Positions 35,919-45,125 of a stretch of DNA of 64,000 nt are shown piece by piece (within the stretch, counting starts at the first letter, position 1; every line of letters begins with the position of its first letter). The DNA is from JANXSS01 sp040385645 (GTDB lineage Bacteria; Pseudomonadota; Gammaproteobacteria; Burkholderiales; Burkholderiaceae_D), in assembly GCA_040385645.1 (NCBI GenBank), contig JAZKGZ010000013.1, positions 1 to 64,000 of the forward strand, written 5' to 3'. The translations under genes were made by a program, and so were the position numbers. The notes beneath the pieces are model-generated. The model saw only the letters and a program-made list of their open reading frames with translations. It searched no databases and was not told where the DNA came from.

Positions 35919-36714
35919 GATCGGCGGCGTGACTAAAAATTGGTGAAACGGCTACAGGCTTGCCTGCTTGCCGTGCGAACGGTTTTGTGAGGGCCTCTGG
36001 CACCTGCAATGGCAGGTTGATCGGCTTGCCGAACACCGGCCCGCGGCGCTTGATGATGTCGACTTCGATGCCGCCGCAGCGGCTGGCGCGACAAGTGATG
36101 CGCAACGGTGCCGGCGACGATTCGTGTTGTGCAGCCGCCGGCCGAAAAACGAAGCACAGGCCTTCCCCGCTGCCGGCAGCCAGTTGCAGACGGCGCAGAT
36201 GGTCGGGCCGGGCCTGCGGTAGCCAGCACAACAGCGCACCGAAGTTGGCACTTTTCAGGGTTTGCTCAACTGCCCAGATGCGATCCATCGGTTTTTCAGT
36301 CTGGATTAGCAGCACATGCTGCAAATTCAGGCCGAGTTCGGCCAGGGCCGGCGCGAAAGGGATGTGGGGCGGTGCCAGAAGGATCACGGTCTTACCGGCT
36401 TGTGTAAGTGCGGCCATGGTGGGTGCCAGCAAACGCAATTCACCGATACCATTTTGCGACAACAACAGTTCGATCAATATCGATGCCGGCCAGCCGCCGT
36501 TCGGCAATTCCCGATCCAGGCAGGCATAGCCGGACGGTCGCGCGTGCGCTTTCGAAGCGCCCATCTGATTTGCCCGCCAAACGGCTTCGGGCAGATTTGA
36601 CAGTTTGTCTGTGCAAGCCTCGGCTGGTTTGGTGGCTAGATCGGTGGCTGCGTTGGCAGAAAGCATTGCAGGTGCCGGTTTGAAAGGCGTGGCAGCGTCG
36701 GCAAAGGCAATCAT
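35854..36714 (-). CDS. imuA: ImuA, RecA/SulA-like mutasome protein
   Basis: This is the first gene of the SOS mutagenesis operon; the product acts with ImuB and DnaE2. The ATG at 36714 gives 286 residues and has a near-perfect GGAGG five bases ahead; an upstream in-frame extension lacks such support. The family core is visible from VWRANQMG through YACLDRELPNGGWPASILIELL to the RecA-like segment ILLAPPHIPFAPAL. A LexA box lies 87 bases upstream. The end overlaps imuB. Confidence 0.9.
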   Translation of the reverse strand: MIAFADAATPFKPAPAMLSANAATDLATKPAEACTDKLSNLPEAVWRANQMGASKAHARPSGYACLDRELPNGGWPASILIELLLSQNGIGELRLLAPTMAALTQAGKTVILLAPPHIPFAPALAELGLNLQHVLLIQTEKPMDRIWAVEQTLKSANFGALLCWLPQARPDHLRRLQLAAGSGEGLCFVFRPAAAQHESSPAPLRITCRASRCGGIEVDIIKRRGPVFGKPINLPLQVPEALTKPFARQAGKPVAVSPIFSHAADHVVDSPELAAAAARYRPAVAA

Positions 36715-36800
36715 AAAAACCTCCAGTCTGTTGAAATCGTGGTCAAAAAAATTTCCATTCAAGAATCAAGTTCTCTGCAGGAACAATCTGACTCTCAATA

Positions 36801-36820
36801 TACTGTATAAATACACAGTA
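36801..36820 (-). promoter_or_regulatory. LexA (SOS) box upstream of imuA
   Basis: TACTGTATAAATACACAGTA is a near-palindrome matching the LexA consensus CTGT-N8-ACAG with the flanking TA on both sides. It lies 87 bases upstream of the imuA start codon and overlaps -10-like TATACT/TATATT sequences on the minus strand, so LexA binding should block transcription until DNA damage. The divergent RHS gene starts 144 bases to the right and could be touched as well. Confidence 0.9.
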
Positions 36821-36963
36821 TAAAAGCCCAATTGGAAAATTTGACCTTTCGAACAACTGGTTGAAACAATCAAGTGGCCTGGGTTGTTAATAGTTCAAAT
36901 AAATGTAGATTTGTAACCATGTATTGCTGAGCATGCGGGTTGACATTTTTTTACATTCCCCCC

Positions 36964-39900
36964 ATGCCTGCTCAATCCTGCCGCTTTCGCCAGCATTTGC
37001 GCCTGGCTTTATCGATTTTTTTTGCGATGTGCGTGTTGGCATGCAGCACGGGCATCGGGCATGCAAGCACACCGCTTTTTACACCCACGCCGACTTTTGG
37101 CAGTTGCGGCCCCAGCGTTGCCGGTGCGCCCGCGTGTGGTGCCGGCCCTGCGACCTCAGGCAATCAATCCAGCACCAATCAGGGTGCCGGCAATCCGATC
37201 AACATCATTACCGGCAACAAATACCAGCGTGAGGAGGACCTGCCGGCGTTACCCGGCGTACTCGGTCTGGAAATCGTCCGCCATTACAACAGCGCTTACA
37301 GCAACATCAACACCACCACCGGTCTTCTCGGCCGCGGCTGGAAACTGTCGTATGAAACCGATTTATATGCGGTCGGCAATACGGTGCAGATCATCCAAGC
37401 CGATGGCACCCGCATCATCTTCAATCGCGATCCGGCCAACCGCAGCCTGTGTTCCACCAGTAATTCCGCAGACGGCGTCTTGCGTATCGATGCCACCAGT
37501 CGGGGCGACGAATATGTCTGGACCTGGGCTAATGGCCGGGCATTGAGTTTCAACAGCCTGGGCAAGCTGGTACAGATTGCCGACCCCACCGGAGAATTCG
37601 TCAGCCTGCAGCACGATCGCAAAGGCATGCTGATGCAGGTGACCGATCCGCAAGGACGGCAATTAAAACTGCACTACCCGACGCGCAAGGACGCCGCCGC
37701 CGACCATGGATTTCGCGGTGTCATGGCCATCGACAGCCCGGCCGGGCGCTATCAGTATGCTTATGGCAGTGCCTTGCCGAATGGCTCAGCCGCACCCAAA
37801 GCGAGCGTGCTGGCCAATCTGGTCAAGGTGGTTTATCCAGGCAAGGCTGGCAGGCGTCTTTACCATTACGAAGATGTGCGTCGCCCTACATTCCTGACTG
37901 GCATCAGCGTCGCCGATGCCAATGTTAATACCGACGCCGCTACCAACACTAACGCCAACATTAAGGCTGCCGATCCCACCCCGCAGCGTATCGGCACCTA
38001 TCTATACGATATCGACGGTAAAGCCATTCTGAGCGTCCGGGGCACACCGGCCCGCCTGCAGACCGATCCCCAGGGCAAACCTTTGCAACCGGCACGCCTG
38101 CAAGACAACACCGGCCTCGGCCAGATCACGCTCGACCATTCGGCAGCAGGCCGTACCATATTGACCAACAGCCTCGGGCAAACGACCGTCTATCGGCATG
38201 CCATCATCAACGACCAGTACCGGTTACTCGACGTGCGGGGTGCGGGCTGCAACGAATGTGGCGAAAGCAACGTGCGTTATGCGTACGACAAATTCGGGCG
38301 CTTGACCGAAAAGACTTTGCTGAACCCAGCCGGCGAGCCGCTCGAGACCCACCGTACCGAACTGGATAATCAAGGAAAAACCCTCGGCAGCAGCCTCATA
38401 ACCTACGTTGCCGGCAAGGCGCAGCCAGCGCAGTGGCGTACGCGTATCGCTTATCCCTCGCCGGACGTATTAGTGATTTCCCGGCCGAGCGTGGTGCCGG
38501 GTAGGGAAGTGCAAACCAGGATGACGGCAAACGCGAAAGGGCAATTGCTTAGCGTTACTGAGACAGGTTGGTCGCCGGGTGTTGGCGGCAGTGCCGGCAA
38601 CAGTACTGGCAACAGTACTGGCAGCAGTGAGCCAATAGCGATTAGCAGAACCACCACTTATCGCTACAAAATGATCAACGGCCGCAGCGTGCTTGCCGAG
38701 ATCGACGGGCCGCTGGCCAACGGTGCTGCTAACGATCCAACGGATTCTGACATTACGCGTATTACCTGGGATGAGAGGGGTGCTTTTATGGCGGCCCTGA
38801 CTATGCCAGGCGCTTCACGCAGCACGCTTACCTATGACAACGCCGGCAACATCGCCACGGTCAGCAACGCCGACGGGCAAAAAACGGCATTTCGCTACGA
38901 TGCCCGCAACCGTCTAATATTTACCGCCAAAGACGGCAGCGTCGAGACCATAACCTACGACTCTATGGGAAATGCCGTTGAATTAGCAGTTTTAAACGAG
39001 GCCGATGGAAAAACTTCCAGGCCCCAATGGCGTCTGGCGTACGATCTCGGAGGCCGTCCGCTCTGGACCGCTTCGCACTTGGGCATCATCGCCCGCAACC
39101 GCTACGACACCGAAGGCCGTTTGCTCGAAGAAAGCCTCGAATCCGTAAGCTTCAAGCAGTCGCGGCTGCATGCTTATGATGATCTGGCTCGCTTGATTGT
39201 AACTATCGATTCGAGAGGCAGCGAGCGGCAATTGGCCTGGGACGATGCCGGACGGCTGGCATCGAGCGTGGACGCACTCGGACGAATGAAACGATTTAAG
39301 TACGATGCCAGCGGCAATCTGGAAACGATCACCGAGGCAACCGGCGTGGCAGGGCAGGAAGCCACGCTACGTTTCGAATATGATTCCCATGGCAATACTA
39401 GCGTTGTCAAGGCACCCAACGATGCCACTACCCGCACCATCGTCGACGATTTCGGTCGGACCACCGCCGTTATCAGCCCGGATAGCGGCCAGACCACCCG
39501 GCAATACGATGCGGCAGGTCAAGTCACATCGAGCACGAATGCAATCGGCGACCGCGTACAGCATGAATACGACGTTGCAGGACGGCTTATCAAACAAATC
39601 ATTACCGGTGCCGCTCAACCAGCCCTGCCTGTGGTTATACGCTGGATATACCGTGGCAACCGGCTAGTGGCCTTGGAACATGCTGACCAGAGCGAGCGTT
39701 ACGACTACGACGAGCAACATCGCCTTAGCTTAAAAACCGTCAGTCTTACCCTTGCCAATGGAACTCGTGCTACCTACCTGACACGCTACACCTACGACAA
39801 AAAAAATCAGATCGCGAGCATCAGCCTGCCGGATGGCAGCCTCGTGCATTACCGGCGCAACGGGCAGAATCAGGTCACGGCATTAGAGCGCACGCGTCTG

Positions 39901-42312
39901 CGCAGCCCATGGTTGTCTTTGCTATTGCCGGCACAGACGATCGTGACCAACATCCAACGCGACATCGTCGATGTAAAGCAATTTACTTATGGCAACGGCA
40001 TCCAAGCCCATTACCAGCGCAGCAAGGAAGGCGCCCTGGCGCGTATCGTGCACCGGCATCCAGAGTCGATGCTGCCGAGAATGCAGACCGCAGACATATC
40101 ACGTGCGCTGAATGTGTTAATCGGGCTGACGCCTGCGCTGGCAGCGAGCTCGCCAAGCGTCAACAACGTTGCTGCTCCTGCATCAGCTAAAGCGCTATCT
40201 CAACCTGGCGCGCTCGGCTTGCCGGAAGACGCGCGTGCCCTCATGGATCATCGCTATCTATGGGATGGCGAAGGCAACTTGCTGCACACCAAACGCCGTG
40301 ATGGTGCCAGTACTTACGCCTACGATGCGCAAAATCAGTTGATCGTTGCCGAGACCGCGCAAGGCATGAAAGCCGGCGTCACCTACGGCCGTTATTCCTA
40401 TGACGGTGCCGGCAATCGACTCCTGGCGCAAGCAAACATTACCGAGCAAGAGGAATTGCAACGCCATACCCGAAAAATAAACTATACGCCGGCAACCAAT
40501 CGCTGGCAAGGCAGCGCCGATATGCCCGGCGTCGTGGCTTACGACGCATCCGGGCAACCTTTGCAATCCGGCACTCGCACCTATGCCTGGAATGCTATGG
40601 GCAACCTGATCGCAGCGAGCGAAGCCGGTAAGCAGTTGGGCGCATATCGCTATAACTATCGGGGCGAACGCATCGGCAAGAAGACAGCACGCGGCCAGAC
40701 GCATTATCTATATGAAAACAGGCAATTGACGGCAGAGCTTGATGCGCAGGGAAAAATTACCCGCCAATACATTTATCTCGCCGGTCAACCTATCGCAACC
40801 ATCGATCTAGCTGGCAATGTCATTGCCACTGCCGATGTACATAACGGCCTGCAAACCGAAAACGTCGGCTCAAGCATCCGCCAATTTGCCGGCGATGCAA
40901 TGCACGACATCGCATTGGTTTTTAACACTTGGTTCGGCAAGACCGAAACGGTGGGTTACCTGCATAACAACCACCTTGGGGCAGCTGAAGCAGTAACCGA
41001 CGCCGCAGGACAATTGCTATGGCAAAGCGCTTACGATGCATTCGGTAAATTGACCGATGCGGGTCTAGATACCTCAGCAGGTTATCAAAAAATTGCCAGC
41101 CGAAGCAACGGCGGTTATCAACAAAATCTACGCCTGCCCGGGCAGTACGAAGATGCCGAAACAGGGTTGTACTATAACGACCACCGTTACTACGATCCGC
41201 AGCGCGGGCGATATCTGACGCCCGACCCGTTGGGGCTAGGCGGCGGGATCAACGGCTATACGTACGGTGCGAATAACCCATTAAAGAATATCGATCCAAG
41301 CGGATTGATCTTGTTTGCGTTTGATGGGACGAATAATTCAAATCCGCCACCGGGGAAGGATGATTTTTCTAATGTTTATAAGTTTCATCAGGCTTATGAC
41401 GATGGGCAAAAGTGGTACATGAATGGAGTGGGGCGTGACGATACTGAAGGCAAAATCAAAACCAATTATCTAGACGATATCAATGCCAATACGGCGCGTG
41501 CAAGGGTAGATGTGATGCTCGCGCGGCTCGATGGGTATATGACAAATCTCAAGCCAGAGCAAACAACCCTCGTATCGATCGATATCGTCGGATTTTCACG
41601 CGGCGCGGCGATGGCGCGGGATTTCAGCAATAAGGTTGCCGCGCGGCTCCGTCAAAATGCTTATCAAAAATCCGGCGTATGCGTGGAAATGCGGTTTTTA
41701 GGTTTATGGGACACAGTGGCGCAATTCGGTGCCAACGGTGCGGCCAACTCGCAATGGCAGCTTGCAATTCCTGGAGTAGTGAAAAATGTTTTCCAAGCGG
41801 TTGCACTTAATGAACACCGTGAGCTTTTTCCAGGAGAAGGAATTACACGGGGCATTCAACGTGGTTTCATTGGAAGCCATGCTGACATAGGGGGAAGTTA
41901 TGGTACGGGAGACCTTTCCGATGTGGCTTTAAATTGGATTTACAAACAAGCGATCACTAGTGGCATAAAGATGAAGACTTGGGATCAAATAGGTCATGGT
42001 GAATGGGGGGAAGTGTCGAATCCGGTTTTACACGACAAAAGTGAATTTACTGGAATGGCCCCTGAGGACAGAAATTTTTGTGTAAGGTTAAACAATCAAA
42101 TTCTAACGAAAGATTGCATACGCCAACGGCAGGCCTTGCCAGGTGGAATGGATTGGAAACAATCACAAACAGGCAGATTTATTAAAAAAACTGGTTCCTT
42201 CACGCTCGATGCGGATGGTGATTCAAAAATAGTCGGTACGATCGACATGAAAGAGTACAGCGCATGGCTGCAACAAAACTACGGCTTAAAAATACCATTG
42301 TCTACTCCTTGA
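36964..42312 (+). CDS. RHS-repeat protein with C-terminal DUF2235 (Tle1-like) lipase domain
   Basis: This 1782-residue polymorphic toxin has a signal-like N-terminus with VLAC at 24-27 (possible lipoprotein), a DUF6531-type region (GNPINIITGNKYQREEDLP), many YD/RHS repeats, and the RHS core end RYYDPQRGRYLTPDPLGL. The variable tip after NIDPSGL is a DUF2235 alpha/beta hydrolase: FAFDGTNN, the nucleophile elbow GFSRGA with Ser1545, and GSHADIGG with His1639. The related Tle1 proteins are phospholipases delivered to rival bacteria. The tip is more AT-rich than the core, typical of tip exchange. The ATG at 36964 is used; a TTG lies eight codons upstream. No VgrG or PAAR gene is nearby. Confidence 0.85.
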   Translation: MPAQSCRFRQHLRLALSIFFAMCVLACSTGIGHASTPLFTPTPTFGSCGPSVAGAPACGAGPATSGNQSSTNQGAGNPINIITGNKYQREEDLPALPGVLGLEIVRHYNSAYSNINTTTGLLGRGWKLSYETDLYAVGNTVQIIQADGTRIIFNRDPANRSLCSTSNSADGVLRIDATSRGDEYVWTWANGRALSFNSLGKLVQIADPTGEFVSLQHDRKGMLMQVTDPQGRQLKLHYPTRKDAAADHGFRGVMAIDSPAGRYQYAYGSALPNGSAAPKASVLANLVKVVYPGKAGRRLYHYEDVRRPTFLTGISVADANVNTDAATNTNANIKAADPTPQRIGTYLYDIDGKAILSVRGTPARLQTDPQGKPLQPARLQDNTGLGQITLDHSAAGRTILTNSLGQTTVYRHAIINDQYRLLDVRGAGCNECGESNVRYAYDKFGRLTEKTLLNPAGEPLETHRTELDNQGKTLGSSLITYVAGKAQPAQWRTRIAYPSPDVLVISRPSVVPGREVQTRMTANAKGQLLSVTETGWSPGVGGSAGNSTGNSTGSSEPIAISRTTTYRYKMINGRSVLAEIDGPLANGAANDPTDSDITRITWDERGAFMAALTMPGASRSTLTYDNAGNIATVSNADGQKTAFRYDARNRLIFTAKDGSVETITYDSMGNAVELAVLNEADGKTSRPQWRLAYDLGGRPLWTASHLGIIARNRYDTEGRLLEESLESVSFKQSRLHAYDDLARLIVTIDSRGSERQLAWDDAGRLASSVDALGRMKRFKYDASGNLETITEATGVAGQEATLRFEYDSHGNTSVVKAPNDATTRTIVDDFGRTTAVISPDSGQTTRQYDAAGQVTSSTNAIGDRVQHEYDVAGRLIKQIITGAAQPALPVVIRWIYRGNRLVALEHADQSERYDYDEQHRLSLKTVSLTLANGTRATYLTRYTYDKKNQIASISLPDGSLVHYRRNGQNQVTALERTRLRSPWLSLLLPAQTIVTNIQRDIVDVKQFTYGNGIQAHYQRSKEGALARIVHRHPESMLPRMQTADISRALNVLIGLTPALAASSPSVNNVAAPASAKALSQPGALGLPEDARALMDHRYLWDGEGNLLHTKRRDGASTYAYDAQNQLIVAETAQGMKAGVTYGRYSYDGAGNRLLAQANITEQEELQRHTRKINYTPATNRWQGSADMPGVVAYDASGQPLQSGTRTYAWNAMGNLIAASEAGKQLGAYRYNYRGERIGKKTARGQTHYLYENRQLTAELDAQGKITRQYIYLAGQPIATIDLAGNVIATADVHNGLQTENVGSSIRQFAGDAMHDIALVFNTWFGKTETVGYLHNNHLGAAEAVTDAAGQLLWQSAYDAFGKLTDAGLDTSAGYQKIASRSNGGYQQNLRLPGQYEDAETGLYYNDHRYYDPQRGRYLTPDPLGLGGGINGYTYGANNPLKNIDPSGLILFAFDGTNNSNPPPGKDDFSNVYKFHQAYDDGQKWYMNGVGRDDTEGKIKTNYLDDINANTARARVDVMLARLDGYMTNLKPEQTTLVSIDIVGFSRGAAMARDFSNKVAARLRQNAYQKSGVCVEMRFLGLWDTVAQFGANGAANSQWQLAIPGVVKNVFQAVALNEHRELFPGEGITRGIQRGFIGSHADIGGSYGTGDLSDVALNWIYKQAITSGIKMKTWDQIGHGEWGEVSNPVLHDKSEFTGMAPEDRNFCVRLNNQILTKDCIRQRQALPGGMDWKQSQTGRFIKKTGSFTLDADGDSKIVGTIDMKEYSAWLQQNYGLKIPLSTP

Positions 42313-42824
42313 TCGCGGGCATATCACTCATCTTATTTTTGACATGGCAAAACGGAACTGCCGCCCAGGTCGGTATGACGTTGGATTTTGAAAGTTCGGG
42401 TCGCCCAGTGATGGTCAAACGTTTTGATCCAGATGGCGAACGCGGCCCTACCCCGGGCTATATCGGCGGACCAATGCCCAAGTACGGAGCCCATATGTCT
42501 TTCATGCCAGGCGACAGTAAAAAAGCCTTGCCCCGGTTTGTGGATGTCACTTGGATCTCTTACTTGCCGGAATTCGAAGCAATCTCAAAAGAATATGAAA
42601 AAATTTATAAAGAAGATCGGGTGACGCCAGAAGTTCAGAAAGAATTTAGACTGGAAGTAGCAAAAAATCCAGTCTACACGCAACGTGTCGACTTAACCCC
42701 TATTCTCACGCCAGAGTTGATAGCCAAAGTGCGTGCCGATAAAGACAATACCCAACTGCACTTAAATATCCGATTCGACGATAAAACGGTTTCAATCACC
42801 GCAAAAGCTGAAAAATGGCGCTAA
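42264..42824 (+). CDS. Probable immunity protein for the RHS lipase
   Basis: This 186-residue protein has one N-terminal membrane anchor or signal at about 9-28 and an otherwise soluble, probably periplasmic, part. Its start lies 49 bases inside the end of the RHS gene, the usual place for a cognate immunity gene. Immunity proteins of Tle1-type lipases act in the periplasm, which agrees with the anchor. I cannot name its family. Base composition is as AT-rich as the toxin tip, suggesting they were acquired together. Confidence 0.6.
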   Translation: MAATKLRLKNTIVYSLIAGISLILFLTWQNGTAAQVGMTLDFESSGRPVMVKRFDPDGERGPTPGYIGGPMPKYGAHMSFMPGDSKKALPRFVDVTWISYLPEFEAISKEYEKIYKEDRVTPEVQKEFRLEVAKNPVYTQRVDLTPILTPELIAKVRADKDNTQLHLNIRFDDKTVSITAKAEKWR

Positions 42825-42898
42825 GGCGATGCGTCCAATATGGATTTACAGTTTAAAAATATACACATCATTTCGAATGGTAAACAACAAGCAAACAC

Positions 42899-43528
42899 AT
42901 GACCTTAGAAGAAAAAAATCGTAGGCCGATCGCCACCAGGTCAGCCGGCTGGGCCAAAGCAATTAGCGCAAAGCTTGTCCGGTCGTCCATAACACCTAAC
43001 CAAATTTCGGTAGCAAGCATTGGATTTTCAGCCATAGGTGGGCTCGCCTTGGTTTTTGTAGTGCCCTGGCTCGGTTTGATCGTCTGTATCTTGTGCATCC
43101 AGGCGAGGCTTCTGTGCAATCTTCTGGACGGGATGGTGGCGATCGAAGGCGGAAAAAAATCTGCTCTTGGCACGATTTATAACGAGTTTCCAGATCGAAT
43201 CGCCGACTCGTTTCTTTTAGTTGCATTGGGATACGCCACGCCTTATCCGTTTCTTGGGTGGTTTTGCGCACTTGCAGCCGCGCTCACTGCCTACGTGCGG
43301 GTGTTCGGCGGCTCTTTAGGATTAGCGCAAAGTTTTAAAGGGCCGATGGCGAAGCAGCATCGGATGGCAATCATGACGATCGGGTGCGTGTTGTCGTTGA
43401 TAGAAAACTTTACTTCCTCCACGAATTACGCTCTGCCGTGCGCAGCCCTGATCATTGCAGTCGGCTCGTTGGCAACTTGCGTGACCAGAACCGTCGCAAT
43501 TGCCCAGCTGCTTCGGGCGCAAGCATGA
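42899..43528 (+). CDS. CDP-alcohol phosphatidyltransferase (YnbA/YnjF-like)
   Basis: This 209-residue inner-membrane enzyme transfers a phosphatidyl group from CDP-diacylglycerol to an alcohol. The CDP-OH motif reads DGMVAIEGGKKSALGTIYNEFPDRIAD. It keeps the DG, G and terminal D-x3-D residues, but the classic AR is AI, as in the YnjF/YnbA subgroup. About five or six membrane helices are apparent. Its stop overlaps the acyltransferase start (ATGA), making a three-gene operon similar to ynbAB of E. coli. The alcohol acceptor is unknown. Confidence 0.8.
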   Translation: MTLEEKNRRPIATRSAGWAKAISAKLVRSSITPNQISVASIGFSAIGGLALVFVVPWLGLIVCILCIQARLLCNLLDGMVAIEGGKKSALGTIYNEFPDRIADSFLLVALGYATPYPFLGWFCALAAALTAYVRVFGGSLGLAQSFKGPMAKQHRMAIMTIGCVLSLIENFTSSTNYALPCAALIIAVGSLATCVTRTVAIAQLLRAQA

Positions 43529-44139
43529 TTTTGCTGGCAAAGGCAGTCGGGCAGATACTTGCTGGAACAGTCTGGATTCTCGTAGGTGCTGCCGGGCATT
43601 GGCGCGGTTGTGCGCCGATTCGTCGCCAGCGAATCTATTTTGCGAACCACACCAGTCACATCGATACAGTTGCTCTGTGGTCTGCACTCCCGGTGGAGTT
43701 ACGTCAGGCAACACGTCCGATCGCTGCAAAAGATTATTGGGGCAAAACCTTTTTGCGGCGATACCTTGCTTTAAAGGTGTTACAGGCCGTATTAATCGAT
43801 CGGCAACGAACCGTCCAGGATGCCGACCCATTGGCACCGGCACTGGCAGCTTTGCAGGAGGGACATTCCCTGATCATTTTTCCAGAGGGCACGCGTTGCG
43901 CTCAAAGGCTGCCGGGTGAATTCAAAAGCGGTCTTTTTCGCTTGGCGGAAAAATTTCCCGACGTGGAACTGGTGCCTGTGTATCTAGAGAACTTATATCG
44001 AAGCATGCCGAAAGGAAGTTTTTTGCCGGTTCCGGTTACTTGCAGCGTGTGGTTTGGCAGACCGATTCAGTTGCAGCCAGACGAGCCGAAAGAAAAATTT
44101 CTCCAGCGCGCGCGGGAAGCAATCGTGGAGCTGGCATGA
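43525..44139 (+). CDS. 1-acylglycerol-3-phosphate acyltransferase-like (PlsC domain)
   Basis: This PlsC-type acyltransferase is a membrane-bound enzyme that acylates lysophospholipid-type substrates. The 204 residues have an N-terminal hydrophobic helix, the catalytic H-x4-D motif NHTSHID at 41-47 and the substrate motif FPEGTR at 119-124. The start overlaps the upstream stop and its own stop overlaps the cdsA-like start, both as ATGA. It is a paralogue working with the other two genes, not necessarily the housekeeping plsC. Confidence 0.85.
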   Translation: MILLAKAVGQILAGTVWILVGAAGHWRGCAPIRRQRIYFANHTSHIDTVALWSALPVELRQATRPIAAKDYWGKTFLRRYLALKVLQAVLIDRQRTVQDADPLAPALAALQEGHSLIIFPEGTRCAQRLPGEFKSGLFRLAEKFPDVELVPVYLENLYRSMPKGSFLPVPVTCSVWFGRPIQLQPDEPKEKFLQRAREAIVELA

Positions 44140-45077
44140 CAACCTCGGATAAATTTCTGTATTTAGTGTCCGGCATCGTCGGCTTGTTGGTCTTTGCCTC
44201 GGCAGTTGGGCTAACGCTCAAGCGCCGCGCTACGACCGAGCGCGGGAAATCCATCGTCGACAACCTGATCGCGCGAACGAATGCTTGGTGGGGGATGATC
44301 GCAATACTGGTGGTTGCATTTTTCCTCGGCCGGATCAGCACTATTGTTTTGTTTTCTGCCGTATCGTTTTTTGCATTACGTGAATTCGTCACGCTCACAC
44401 CGACCAGGCCGGGCGATCATAATGCGTTATCGGTCGCTTTCTTTTTGATAGTCCCGTTTCAGTATTATTTGATCTGGAGCGAATGGTATTCATTGTTCAC
44501 CATTCTGATTCCGGTTTATGCCTTCTTACTTCTGCCGTCGGTCAGTGTATTGGCACAAGATACCGAGGCGTTTTTGGAACGCGTCTCGAAAATTCAGTGG
44601 GGCTTGATGGTTTCGGTGTATTGCATCAGCCATGCGCCCGCCTTGCTGGTATTGGATATTCCCGGGTTTGCAGGTCAAAACGCACTGCTACTTTTTTACA
44701 TGATGCTTATCGCGCAGATCAGCGACGTATTCCAGTACGTATTCGGTACGCTGTTTGGAAAAACGAAGATAGCACCGTTGGTCAGCCCTAACAAAACTGT
44801 GGAAGGATTGATCGGCGGTGCGCTTTGTTCAGTTTTGGTAGGGGCGGCAATGTGGTGGATCACGCCGTTTACCCCGGTTCAAAGTGCTGGAATGGCGCTT
44901 GTGATCGTTTTGATGGGATTTCTGGGTGGTTTGGTAATGTCGGCAATCAAACGCAGCTTGGGTGCAAAAGACTGGGGAACGATGATCAAGGGGCATGGTG
45001 GCGTACTCGACCGATTTGATTCCGTATGTTTTGCAGCACCGGTGTTCTTTCATTTCACACGTTATTTTTTTACGTGA
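44136..45077 (+). CDS. CdsA-family phosphatidate cytidylyltransferase
   Basis: This polytopic membrane protein of 313 residues makes CDP-diacylglycerol from CTP and phosphatidic acid. The CdsA signature lies near the C-terminus: SPNKTVEGLIGG, then SAIKRSLGAKDWGTMIKGHGGVLDRFDS. It closes the operon that would make phosphatidic acid (PlsC), activate it (CdsA) and attach a head group (CDP-alcohol transferase), so the operon could build a specialised phospholipid. The gene is YnbB-like in context. Confidence 0.88.
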   Translation: MTTSDKFLYLVSGIVGLLVFASAVGLTLKRRATTERGKSIVDNLIARTNAWWGMIAILVVAFFLGRISTIVLFSAVSFFALREFVTLTPTRPGDHNALSVAFFLIVPFQYYLIWSEWYSLFTILIPVYAFLLLPSVSVLAQDTEAFLERVSKIQWGLMVSVYCISHAPALLVLDIPGFAGQNALLLFYMMLIAQISDVFQYVFGTLFGKTKIAPLVSPNKTVEGLIGGALCSVLVGAAMWWITPFTPVQSAGMALVIVLMGFLGGLVMSAIKRSLGAKDWGTMIKGHGGVLDRFDSVCFAAPVFFHFTRYFFT

Positions 45078-45125
45078 AATCGATTGCACCGGCCTGGGCT
45101 ATTGGCCAAGCTTGCATTGTAAAAA

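Noticed and set aside
38590..38630. Short tandem GNSTG-type repeat inside the RHS gene
   Set aside because: A low-complexity linker of three units in frame; no sign of a mobile or regulatory repeat.
36964..42312. Type VI secretion cluster around the RHS gene
   Set aside because: No VgrG, PAAR, Hcp or adaptor gene in the window; the neighbours are imuA and a phospholipid operon.
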